From assembly GCA_002292185.1 (NCBI GenBank), contig DBBL01000112.1, forward strand, positions 6,147 through 20,105: a stretch of DNA of 13,959 nt. The letters run 5' to 3'. How positions within the stretch are numbered: position 1 is the first letter of the stretch; each line of letters starts with the position of its first letter. Positions 6,608 to 13,078 of this stretch are shown piece by piece. The notes beneath the pieces are model-generated. The model saw only the letters and a list, made by a program, of their open reading frames with translations. It was not told where the DNA came from and ran no database searches. The translations under genes were made by a program, and so were the position numbers. The DNA is from Akkermansiaceae bacterium UBA985 (GTDB lineage Bacteria > Verrucomicrobiota > Verrucomicrobiia > Verrucomicrobiales > Akkermansiaceae).

Positions 6608-8520
6608 GCGATTTGCAAACAGGTGAAGTGCTAACGCGTTACTTCGGTCATGAGTCACTCAAGCCCGGGCAAAGCGAGGTGATTGAGCGCGTCATGAACT
6701 TGTCACACACTCTGGCCGTGCTGCCCACTGGTGGCGGCAAGTCTCTCTGCTATCAGCTCCCAGCCATGTGTATGCAGGGCCTGAGCATTGTTATTTCTCC
6801 TTTGATTGCTTTGATGCGAGATCAGGTGGAAAGTTTGACAAAGAAAGGGGTTCCCTGTGCGCGAATCGATTCGACAAGCTCGGCCGAGGAGTTTGAGCAG
6901 ACCATGGCGAGTATTGATTCCGGTGAGCTCAAGCTGTTATATCTATCTCCTGAGCGTCTGGCTGAACCAGTCATGCTGCGGCTGCTTAAAGAGTCGAGCA
7001 TTGCCCTTGTTGCTATTGATGAGGCTCACTGCATTTCGGAATGGGGCCACAGCTTCAGGCCGTCTTATATTAGGCTACCCAAGCTGGTGCGTGCGTTGAA
7101 GCCACAGGTCATCCTCGCGCTTACCGCGACAGCATCTAAGGATACGGCAAAGGGCATTCGCAAGGTATTCAAGATTCTCAAGAAAGACCATGTGCAGACT
7201 TCCTTTTTTCGTGAGAACCTAGCCTTTGAGGTGATTGCCTGCCCAAAGGAGGAGAAGCAGCAGGCTTTGCGGGAGGAGCTTCAAGCTGCGGGCCGGACCC
7301 CGGCGATTGTCTATGCAACGCGGCGCGGCGATGTTGAGGAGTTGGCTGCTATGCTCACAGCATCTGGTATCAACGCGCGCGCTTACCATGCGGGTATGCC
7401 CGCTGAGGCGAGGGCGGAAGTGCAGGATGGGTTTTTGAGTCATCGCTTTCCGGTGATTTGTGCGACGATCGCTTTTGGCATGGGTGTGGATATGCCCGAT
7501 GTGCGTAGTGTGGTTCACTACCACCCTCCCAAGTCTCCTGAAGGTTGGATTCAGGAAAGCGGCAGAGCGGGTCGCGATGGCAAAGCAAGTCGCTGCCAAC
7601 TGATCATTAACGGTGATGACCGAAATACACTGCGCAGTCTTGTAGTGGCTAAACAGCCTGGGAGCAAAGCAACCGAGGCTATTCTGCAGAATCTTTTTGC
7701 TCAGGGGAAGCGTGCGATAATATCTCGCTACAACCTCAGCACGCTTAATGATGTGCCCGTTGAATTATTAGATGTCTTACTCGCTCGGCTTGAGAGTGAT
7801 GGCTGGATCGTGCCTGATGGTGGTTCATGGATGTGGTGCCATCTCGTGCCATTGCGCTGGGATGCGGCTGCCCGTGAGAGAATACTGAATGGTTTTCCTA
7901 AGCGGGCTCGTGACATGCTTGCTGATCTGATGGCGAGCAAGCAGAGGGTTAACTTACTTGAACTTGCTGGTGATGATGTGGCCAAGATGAACCGCTTACT
8001 CGATGTTCTTCGTGAGCTCGAGGCGGGTGGCGAGGTGCGCTTAAAGCTTAGCCATAGCCTTATCCATTACCGGATCAAACGGCAGCCAGAAAAGCTGAGT
8101 GATCTCATTGATGAAATGATGGCTGCATTTGTGCAGCACAGCAGCCATGATCTCGCTCGTGTTGATGCGGTGTTTGAGATGGCTACATCTCGTCGCTGTC
8201 TGGCAGCCTCACTGGTTGGTTATTTTGGTGAGACATTAGAGGGTCGCTGTGGTCGTTGTAGTGCCTGTGGTCGTTCATCTCCCTTGGGCGAGTTGCCTGT
8301 TTCGGAGGTGGAGGAACTCAGTTTAGAGGAGCTGGAGCGCATTCAAGCAGTGGTTGCTGAAAAGCGTCCAGCGCTATCGAGCCCCGAGAGATTAGCACGT
8401 TTTTTATGCGGTATTTACAGTCCCGCCATGATGCGTTTTCGCCTGTATGGACATAAGCAATGGGGGATGTTAGATCGCTTGGCCTACGATGATGTGCTGG
8501 CTATTGCTCGTGCCCAATAG
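6604..8520 (+). CDS. recQ: RecQ-family ATP-dependent DNA helicase with C-terminally placed zinc cysteines
   Basis: 3'-5' DNA helicase acting in recombinational repair and stalled-fork processing. The 638-residue protein has motif 0/I YFGHESLKPGQSEVI and TGGGKS (42-47), ISPLIALMRDQV, DEAH (139-142), the aromatic-rich loop SEWGHSFRPSY, ALTATA, and lobe 2 IAFGMGVDMPDVRSVVHYHPP with QESGRAGRDG (317-326). After the helicase core come about 200 residues that look like one or two winged-helix units (ISRYNLSTLND..., then LLDVLRELEAGGEVRL). Only then comes the RecQ zinc set C532-x16-C549-x2-C552-x2-C555 with LVGYFGE between, the same spacing as in E. coli RecQ. No clear HRDC domain follows; the tail (SPERLARFLCGIYSP...) is short and helical. 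The GTG start overlaps the pdxA stop (GTGA), implying translational coupling. Assignment as a RecQ-type helicase is firm; orthology to E. coli RecQ is less so. Confidence 0.94.
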   Translation: MSDLQTGEVLTRYFGHESLKPGQSEVIERVMNLSHTLAVLPTGGGKSLCYQLPAMCMQGLSIVISPLIALMRDQVESLTKKGVPCARIDSTSSAEEFEQTMASIDSGELKLLYLSPERLAEPVMLRLLKESSIALVAIDEAHCISEWGHSFRPSYIRLPKLVRALKPQVILALTATASKDTAKGIRKVFKILKKDHVQTSFFRENLAFEVIACPKEEKQQALREELQAAGRTPAIVYATRRGDVEELAAMLTASGINARAYHAGMPAEARAEVQDGFLSHRFPVICATIAFGMGVDMPDVRSVVHYHPPKSPEGWIQESGRAGRDGKASRCQLIINGDDRNTLRSLVVAKQPGSKATEAILQNLFAQGKRAIISRYNLSTLNDVPVELLDVLLARLESDGWIVPDGGSWMWCHLVPLRWDAAARERILNGFPKRARDMLADLMASKQRVNLLELAGDDVAKMNRLLDVLRELEAGGEVRLKLSHSLIHYRIKRQPEKLSDLIDEMMAAFVQHSSHDLARVDAVFEMATSRRCLAASLVGYFGETLEGRCGRCSACGRSSPLGELPVSEVEELSLEELERIQAVVAEKRPALSSPERLARFLCGIYSPAMMRFRLYGHKQWGMLDRLAYDDVLAIARAQ

Positions 8521-8551
8521 AGTTAAAAACAGGACTGAAAACAGGGTGGGA

Positions 8552-9400
8552 TCAGAGCTGGTAGAATCCAATGGCGGTATCTTGGTGGATCGCTTTTTGT
8601 TCATCCTCACTGAGAGAGATAATCAGATCATCCACGGTGTTAAGCCAGGCGGGGTAGGTGGTGGCGAGATTGCAAACTGGCCAGTCTGAGCCATACATCA
8701 TTCTTTGTGGGCCGAAGGCATGACAGACGGTATCGAAATAGGGTCTGATGATTTGGCTGTGGATAGGCCTATTGGCAATGGGCCCGAGTTGACCACTGAG
8801 TCCGGAGAGCTTGCAGTAGACATGTGGCCGGCGAGCTAGCTCGCGAATGGAGCGTGCCCATGATGCAGAAAATGTCTCTGGATTTATTTCTGGGCAGCCG
8901 CAGTGGTTGAGCACGATGCGCTGATTGGGGTGCCGATCGGCAAAGGCAATAGCAGCGGCGAGCTGGTCTTCTGAAACCAAGAGGTCAAAGGCGAGGTTGT
9001 GACGGGTGAGCTCGGTAATGCCTTGATCAAAGTCGGGGTTGTTGAGGAACTTTTCTGTCGAGCTGCCGTTGATGATTTCCCTCACGCCTTTGAGCATGGG
9101 CTCATGCAGGTATTGATCGAGGAATACTCTGAGCTCGGGCGAGTCAAGAGGAGCCCAGCCAACAATGCCTGCGACGAGCTTGTCTGATTTCCTAGCCTCT
9201 TCGAGCAGGAAGTGGTTTTCACGGTCGCTCCGGCGTGACTGTACGGAGATGACCTGATCGACACCGCTGAATTCAAGCGCATGTTCTAATTCAGCGATCC
9301 TGTAGTCTTGCTGTAATACCAGCATCTCCGAGGTGATCCACGGAAGTTCGGTTGGCCTGTATTTCCAGAAATGATGATGAGCGTCAATCACGAGAGGCAA
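8552..9400 (-). CDS. Amidohydrolase-family (COG3618-type) metal-dependent hydrolase, fuconolactonase-like
   Basis: TIM-barrel metal-dependent hydrolase of 282 residues, similar in pattern to the amidohydrolase-2 family that includes L-fuconolactonase and related sugar-lactone hydrolases. Visible signatures are the N-terminal metal box IDAHHHFW (5-12), LKGVREI (103-109), FDLLV (138-142), IVLNHCGCP (162-170, H166), HVYCKLSGLSG (193-203, K197) and MYGSDWPVCNLATTY (235-249, D239). These are the active-site positions of the family. No signal peptide is seen, so it is probably cytoplasmic. The start TTG 9400 is forced by an in-frame TAG two codons upstream; GTG 9391 is the alternative. Neither has a clear Shine-Dalgarno. 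It is convergent with recQ (31-bp gap, no terminator seen) and divergent from the AEC carrier. The exact substrate cannot be read from the sequence. Confidence 0.9.
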   Translation of the reverse strand: MPLVIDAHHHFWKYRPTELPWITSEMLVLQQDYRIAELEHALEFSGVDQVISVQSRRSDRENHFLLEEARKSDKLVAGIVGWAPLDSPELRVFLDQYLHEPMLKGVREIINGSSTEKFLNNPDFDQGITELTRHNLAFDLLVSEDQLAAAIAFADRHPNQRIVLNHCGCPEINPETFSASWARSIRELARRPHVYCKLSGLSGQLGPIANRPIHSQIIRPYFDTVCHAFGPQRMMYGSDWPVCNLATTYPAWLNTVDDLIISLSEDEQKAIHQDTAIGFYQL

Positions 9401-9501
9401 ATGCTAAAAAACAGGAGGCGGAGGGCAAGGTCTATGTTGATGCAGGGTTGTCATCATTGAGCAGGGTCGACGAACGGCTTGGTTGTGCCTAGGATCCTGC
9501 C

Positions 9502-10446
9502 ATGCACGAGAGTTTGTTGGTACTGCAAGCGGCTATTCCAGTTTATCTGGTGGTTTTGCTGGGCGCGGCGTTGCGCAGGTTCAGGGTGTTGCAGCCGAGG
9601 ATGGACAAGGGCCTGATGGTATTAGCGATACATGTTTTTTGCCCATGCCTGATTCTCGATAAGATGTTAGCTGCGGAGGTGCTGCGTGACCCCTTCGTAT
9701 TGTTTTCATCAGCCGGAATGGGTTTCGGTCTGATTGTCTTAGGTGCTCTCTCGGCATATCTGATGGCGCCTTTGTTTGGTTTGAAGGTGGGTGGTGGTAG
9801 GCGCACTTTTGCCGTTTCAGCCGGCTTGCAGAATTATGGTTTTATTGCCATCCCGCTGGTGGCTTATCTTTATCCTAATAATGACGATGTGATGGCTGTT
9901 TTGTTCACCCACAATCTGGGGGTGGAACTGGCGATGTGGACGGTGTTGCTGATGCTGCTCTCAGGTGTGTTGAACCCATCGTGGAGGGTGTTTTTAAAGG
10001 GGCCTATCGTTGCTGTGCTAGTGGGTATGCTGCTGATGCAGACAGGCACGGAGCAACACGTTCCCGGCACGATGCGCAGTCTGTTTTCCATGCTGGGTGT
10101 GTGTGCGATACCACTGAGCTTGCTGCTCGTGGGCACGGCTTTGCATGACCTGATGGGCAAGATGAAGTTTGATTGGAGGGTTGGCTCGGGAGCTGTGCTG
10201 GTTCGCTTGGCGCTTATTCCTTTGGTGATTTTGGTATGTGCGAAGTGCTTACCACTGGGGACGGAATTGAAGCAGGTGCTTATTATTCAGGCTGCCTTGC
10301 CCTCTGGCATGTTTCCCATTGTCTTATCCCGTCACTATGGAGGCCGTACTGATGTCGCCATAACAGCGGTAATGGCAACGACCATTGCGAGTCTATTGAC
10401 GATGCCTCTGGTGATCGCTTTTGGAAAATACTGGGTCGGGGTGTGA
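9502..10446 (+). CDS. AEC-family (auxin efflux carrier-like) transporter
   Basis: Inner-membrane carrier of 314 residues with about ten hydrophobic spans arranged as two five-helix halves. Spans lie near residues 6-24, 37-56 and 65-93; then one at LQNYGFIAIPLVAYLY, one at VLFTHNLGVELAMW, one at FLKGPIVAVLVGMLLM, one at GVCAIPLSLLLVGTAL, one at VLVRLALIPLVILV, one at IIQAALPSGMFPIVLS, and one at the C-terminus. Both family hallmarks are present: the N-terminal-half NYGFxxxPL motif and the C-terminal-half QAALPSGM motif, which form the crossing region of AEC and related carriers. Bacterial members move small organic anions such as malate or malonate; the substrate here is unknown. ATG 9502 has AGGA at 9491-9494 with a 7-nt spacer, one of the best ribosome-binding sites in the window. 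The deacylase gene follows 45 bp later and may be co-transcribed. Confidence 0.92.
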   Translation: MHESLLVLQAAIPVYLVVLLGAALRRFRVLQPRMDKGLMVLAIHVFCPCLILDKMLAAEVLRDPFVLFSSAGMGFGLIVLGALSAYLMAPLFGLKVGGGRRTFAVSAGLQNYGFIAIPLVAYLYPNNDDVMAVLFTHNLGVELAMWTVLLMLLSGVLNPSWRVFLKGPIVAVLVGMLLMQTGTEQHVPGTMRSLFSMLGVCAIPLSLLLVGTALHDLMGKMKFDWRVGSGAVLVRLALIPLVILVCAKCLPLGTELKQVLIIQAALPSGMFPIVLSRHYGGRTDVAITAVMATTIASLLTMPLVIAFGKYWVGV

Positions 10447-10491
10447 TTTTTTTCGACAGCCTGAGAGGAATAGAACAGAATTCATCAACAG

Positions 10492-11562
10492 ATGAAGGAA
10501 CTCGAAATTCAGGGGCAGGTTATTAAGCCTGGCGAGCGCAAGTTGATCGGCCTGCAGGTGGGTATGACAACTACCCACGAGCCGGTAACCATGCGCGCCT
10601 GGGTCATCCGTGGCAAAACCGATGGCCCCACCTTGATGGTTGTTGGCTGTATCCATGGTGACGAGATCAATGGGGCGGAAATCGTTCGTAGGTTGATTAA
10701 CTCAGGGAGTCTGAAAAGTAGATTCAAGGGAACGTTGATCGCGGTGCCGATTGTGAATGTGCCTGCATTTTCTAATAGGTCTCGATACTTGCCGGATCGC
10801 CGAGATCTCAATCGTCTTTTTCCTGGCTCGCCCAAGGGCTCACTGGGAGGACGGCTCGCGCATGTGCTGAGCAGCGAGCTTTTGCCGCTATGTGACGCGG
10901 TGGTAGACCTCCACACGGGGGCGCTGAATCGGGCCAATCTGCCGCAGATACGGGTCACCGCTGGGGATGAAGAGTCTCTTGCACTTGCCGAGGCCTTCGG
11001 TCCATCGGTAACACTGACGGCGGCCACCCAGGCGGGTACCATCCGAGCTGCTTGCAATGCCGTTGGGATACCGGTCATTCTCTATGAAAGTGGCGAGGCG
11101 CTTCGGCTCGATACGCCTTCGATCCGTTTTGGTAAACGAGGGGTGCTGGCGGTTATGCGGCATATGGGCATGCTGCCTAAGCGACCCGCCGCGGCAAAGA
11201 AGAGAGCCAAGCATGCGGTGGTTTGTGCAAAGGGTTACTGGGAGCGTGCTCAAGTGGGCGGCTTGTTTATCCCTCTGATAGCACTCGGTAAGGCGGTCCG
11301 GAAGGGCGATGTTTTGGGCTTTATTGCAGATCCACTAGGTGATTACGAGCAGGAGGTGATTGCTACGCAGACGGGCATCCTGATAGGACGTACCAATGAA
11401 GGCCAGGCGGATGAGGGCGATGCGTTGTTTCACATAGCACTCGCCAGATATCCAAACATGGCGGCCAAGAAGATTGTTCAATCCGGTGAAGGCTTCCCAG
11501 ATATTCCCGATGACGATGATGATCACCCAGTGCATTATGATCCTTATACAGATGTGATTTAG
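10492..11562 (+). CDS. Succinylglutamate desuccinylase / aspartoacylase family zinc deacylase
   Basis: Zinc-dependent deacylase or carboxypeptidase-fold enzyme of the AstE/AspA family (M14-like, COG3608 type), 356 residues, cytoplasmic. The zinc site is GCIHGDEINGAE (H55, E58) plus VDLHTGA (H141), with the catalytic glutamate at YESGE (E199). NVPAFSNRSRYLPDRRDLNR is the substrate-arginine region typical of these proteins. The C-terminal part (about 240-330, including VGGLFIPLIALGKAVRKGDVL) is a beta domain resembling a biotinyl-lipoyl hybrid motif, as in COG3608 members. The tail is strongly acidic (PDIPDDDDDHPVHYDPY). No RimK-type ligase, the common partner of this subfamily, lies beside it. 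ATG 10492 has only a weak upstream GAGAGGA, about 25 nt away. The stop codon sits inside an 18-bp tandem duplication; without that TAG the frame would run nine codons further, to TGA 11590. The substrate is unknown. Confidence 0.9.
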   Translation: MKELEIQGQVIKPGERKLIGLQVGMTTTHEPVTMRAWVIRGKTDGPTLMVVGCIHGDEINGAEIVRRLINSGSLKSRFKGTLIAVPIVNVPAFSNRSRYLPDRRDLNRLFPGSPKGSLGGRLAHVLSSELLPLCDAVVDLHTGALNRANLPQIRVTAGDEESLALAEAFGPSVTLTAATQAGTIRAACNAVGIPVILYESGEALRLDTPSIRFGKRGVLAVMRHMGMLPKRPAAAKKRAKHAVVCAKGYWERAQVGGLFIPLIALGKAVRKGDVLGFIADPLGDYEQEVIATQTGILIGRTNEGQADEGDALFHIALARYPNMAAKKIVQSGEGFPDIPDDDDDHPVHYDPYTDVI

Positions 11563-11583
11563 AAGACAGATGTGATTGAGAAG
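11548..11583 (+). repeat. 18-bp tandem duplication spanning the deacylase stop codon
   Basis: ACAGATGTGATTTAGAAG (11548-11565) is followed directly by ACAGATGTGATTGAGAAG (11566-11583). The two units differ at one base, which turns the in-frame TAG stop of the first copy into GAG in the second. Eighteen bases keep the reading frame, so the second copy would encode T-D-V-I-E-K in frame, then two glycines and a TGA at 11590-11592. Confidence 0.85.
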
Positions 11584-11654
11584 GGGGGCTGATCTTTTCA
11601 GGATGTGGTGGTTCGTGCTTGGCAGGGGCAGGGGGAAGGGAGAGGATAATCGAC

Positions 11655-11954
11655 ATGGAACATCATGTATATTTTTGGCTTAAGGAGGAAAAAAAGAATG
11701 CGGCCGACCAGGCCTTGTTTGAGCAGGGTTTGGCGGATTTGTTTAAAATCAAGGAGGTGGCTGGTGGCCGGTGGGGCAAATCTGCGGATACTCCAGAGCG
11801 ACCAGTGACGGACAAAAGCTTTGATTACGGGCTCTCGATGCAGTTTGACTCCATGGCTGATCACGATGTGTACCAAGCTGATCCTGACCATGATGTCTTT
11901 GTAGATGCCTTCAAGGACTGGTGGCAGAAGGTGCTGGTCATGGATGTCGGTTAG
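11655..11954 (+). CDS. Dabb (stress-responsive A/B barrel) domain protein
   Basis: Single-domain protein of 99 residues. It starts with MEHHVYFWLKEE, has a central helix (QALFEQGLADLFKI), and ends with DYGLSMQFDSMADHDVYQADPDHDVF and WWQKVLVMDVG. The HxVxFxLK opening, the FDxxDxYxxxxxH block and the closing strand are the hallmarks of Dabb proteins, dimeric alpha-beta barrels with ferredoxin-like halves. Family members range from plant stress proteins to small catalytic barrels, so no reaction can be named. The start is ATG 11655: GGGAGAGG stands about 9 nt upstream and the conserved N-terminus begins here. An in-frame TTG at 11619 would only add a non-conserved Gly-rich stretch. It lies 92 bp after the deacylase and 97 bp before purM on the same strand. 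Confidence 0.88.
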   Translation: MEHHVYFWLKEEKKNAADQALFEQGLADLFKIKEVAGGRWGKSADTPERPVTDKSFDYGLSMQFDSMADHDVYQADPDHDVFVDAFKDWWQKVLVMDVG

Positions 11955-11993
11955 CCAAAAAGGCGGTTCTCGGCGAGAAGCTGAAATAAACCA

Positions 11994-12021
11994 TTGCCAC
12001 TCTGCGCCGTACTGCTACAAG
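11994..12021 (+). promoter_or_regulatory. Weak candidate promoter upstream of purM
   Basis: TTGCCA (11994-11999) and TACAAG (12016-12021) are separated by 16 bp. They match the sigma-70 boxes at 5 of 6 and 4 of 6 positions. Transcription would start near 12028, about 24 nt before the purM ATG. The match is modest and no operator is evident. Confidence 0.25.
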
Positions 12022-12051
12022 CCTCCTCAACAGCCATTGGGCCATTCATTT

Positions 12052-13044
12052 ATGTCTGGAAAACTTACCTATAAGGAATCAGGTGTGGACACCAGGGAAG
12101 CCGCCGCCCTCGTTGGGGACATCGGCACCCATGTCCGCAGAACTCAGAACCAAAGGCAGCTTTACGGTGCGTTTGGTTTATTTGCAGCAGCTTTCGATTT
12201 ATGCGATTACGAGCAACCCGTTATTGTTACCGGTTGTGATGGTGTTGGCACTAAACTAGAACTCCTTCTTGAGCACGATCAACTCGAGGCTGCAGGTAAA
12301 GACCTGGTAGCGATGAGTGTGAATGACATTCTAACGACAGGTGGCGATCCGCTGATGTTTTTAGATTACATTGGAATCTCAGCTTTAGATAAGCCACTGA
12401 TTACTCGTTTAATCGCTGGCATGTGTGATTACCTCGAAGACTGCGGCTGTATTCTTGCTGGTGGTGAGACCGCTGAGATGCCGGGCATTGTGCCTGAAGA
12501 TGTCATCGAGCTATCTGGCTTTTGTATCGGTTGTTGTGAGAAGCCCGACTTGATCGATCCTACCCAAATTGCCACAGGCGATGTGTTGATTGGTTACCAC
12601 TCAGATGGCCCGCACGCGAATGGCTGGAGTCTGATTCGTCGAGTGCTTGCCCAGCACGGTGAGGCGTTCTCCAAAGAGGAAATTGTCAGCCTGCTCGCAC
12701 CGACACGTCTCTATCATGATGTTGTTGCCGATATTAAGAAAGCAGGGGTGAAACCTCGTGCAATGGCGCATATCACAGGTGGTGGACTTCCTGAAAACCT
12801 CGAGCGCTTGCTTCCTAATCACGGAGCAGATGTAGTGATTCCTGATTGGAAGAACGCAGCAATGAAGAAGGTCTTCGATTTTGTAGATGCAGAGGACAAG
12901 TTCCACACCTTCAACATGGGATTTGGCTGGGTTGTCATTGTATCTCCCGATGAGGCCGAGCGCATTATGTCCGCTGGTCCAGGAGGAGTTAAAATAGGCA
13001 CCATCACTGATACGCAAGGCGTCAAGGTGAGCATGGAAAGCTAA
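12052..13044 (+). CDS. purM: Phosphoribosylformylglycinamidine cyclo-ligase (AIR synthetase)
   Basis: Fifth step of de novo purine synthesis: ATP-driven cyclisation of FGAM to aminoimidazole ribonucleotide (AIR), in the cytoplasm. The 330-residue protein (E. coli 345) has LTYKESGVDTREAAALV at the N-terminus, the ATP/phosphate motif GCDGVGTKLELL (61-72; E. coli has GTDGVGTK, so T is C here), VNDILTTGGDPLMFLDYIG, AGGETAEMPGI, SGFCIGCCEK, SDGPHANGWSLIRR, LLAPTRLYHD, HITGGGLPENLERLLP and FNMGFGWVVIVSPDEA. ATG 12052 matches the family N-terminus; the same frame is open upstream into the Dabb gene, but those codons do not look like PurM. No Shine-Dalgarno is visible. It is followed by purF after 34 bp, an expected pathway pairing. 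Identification is firm. Confidence 0.97.
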   Translation: MSGKLTYKESGVDTREAAALVGDIGTHVRRTQNQRQLYGAFGLFAAAFDLCDYEQPVIVTGCDGVGTKLELLLEHDQLEAAGKDLVAMSVNDILTTGGDPLMFLDYIGISALDKPLITRLIAGMCDYLEDCGCILAGGETAEMPGIVPEDVIELSGFCIGCCEKPDLIDPTQIATGDVLIGYHSDGPHANGWSLIRRVLAQHGEAFSKEEIVSLLAPTRLYHDVVADIKKAGVKPRAMAHITGGGLPENLERLLPNHGADVVIPDWKNAAMKKVFDFVDAEDKFHTFNMGFGWVVIVSPDEAERIMSAGPGGVKIGTITDTQGVKVSMES

Positions 13045-13078
13045 TCGTGTTGACTGTTAACCGATCACGTATTTTTTC

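Noticed and set aside
7219..7599. A 126-codon open frame on the minus strand
   Set aside because: It is antisense to the recQ helicase core and shows no domain; it is a by-product of codon bias.
10509..11078. A 189-codon open frame on the minus strand
   Set aside because: It lies entirely antisense to the deacylase, whose zinc motifs and conserved residues are clear; the antisense translation is rich in Ser, Arg and Pro with no recognisable domain.
11619..11654. Earlier TTG start for the Dabb protein
   Set aside because: The added residues are Gly- and Arg-rich and not conserved, and the Shine-Dalgarno GGGAGAGG supports ATG 11655.
11905..12051. N-terminal extension of purM by 49 codons, beginning inside the Dabb gene
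   Set aside because: The extra residues do not resemble PurM, overlap the well-supported Dabb end, and the family N-terminus begins at ATG 12052.
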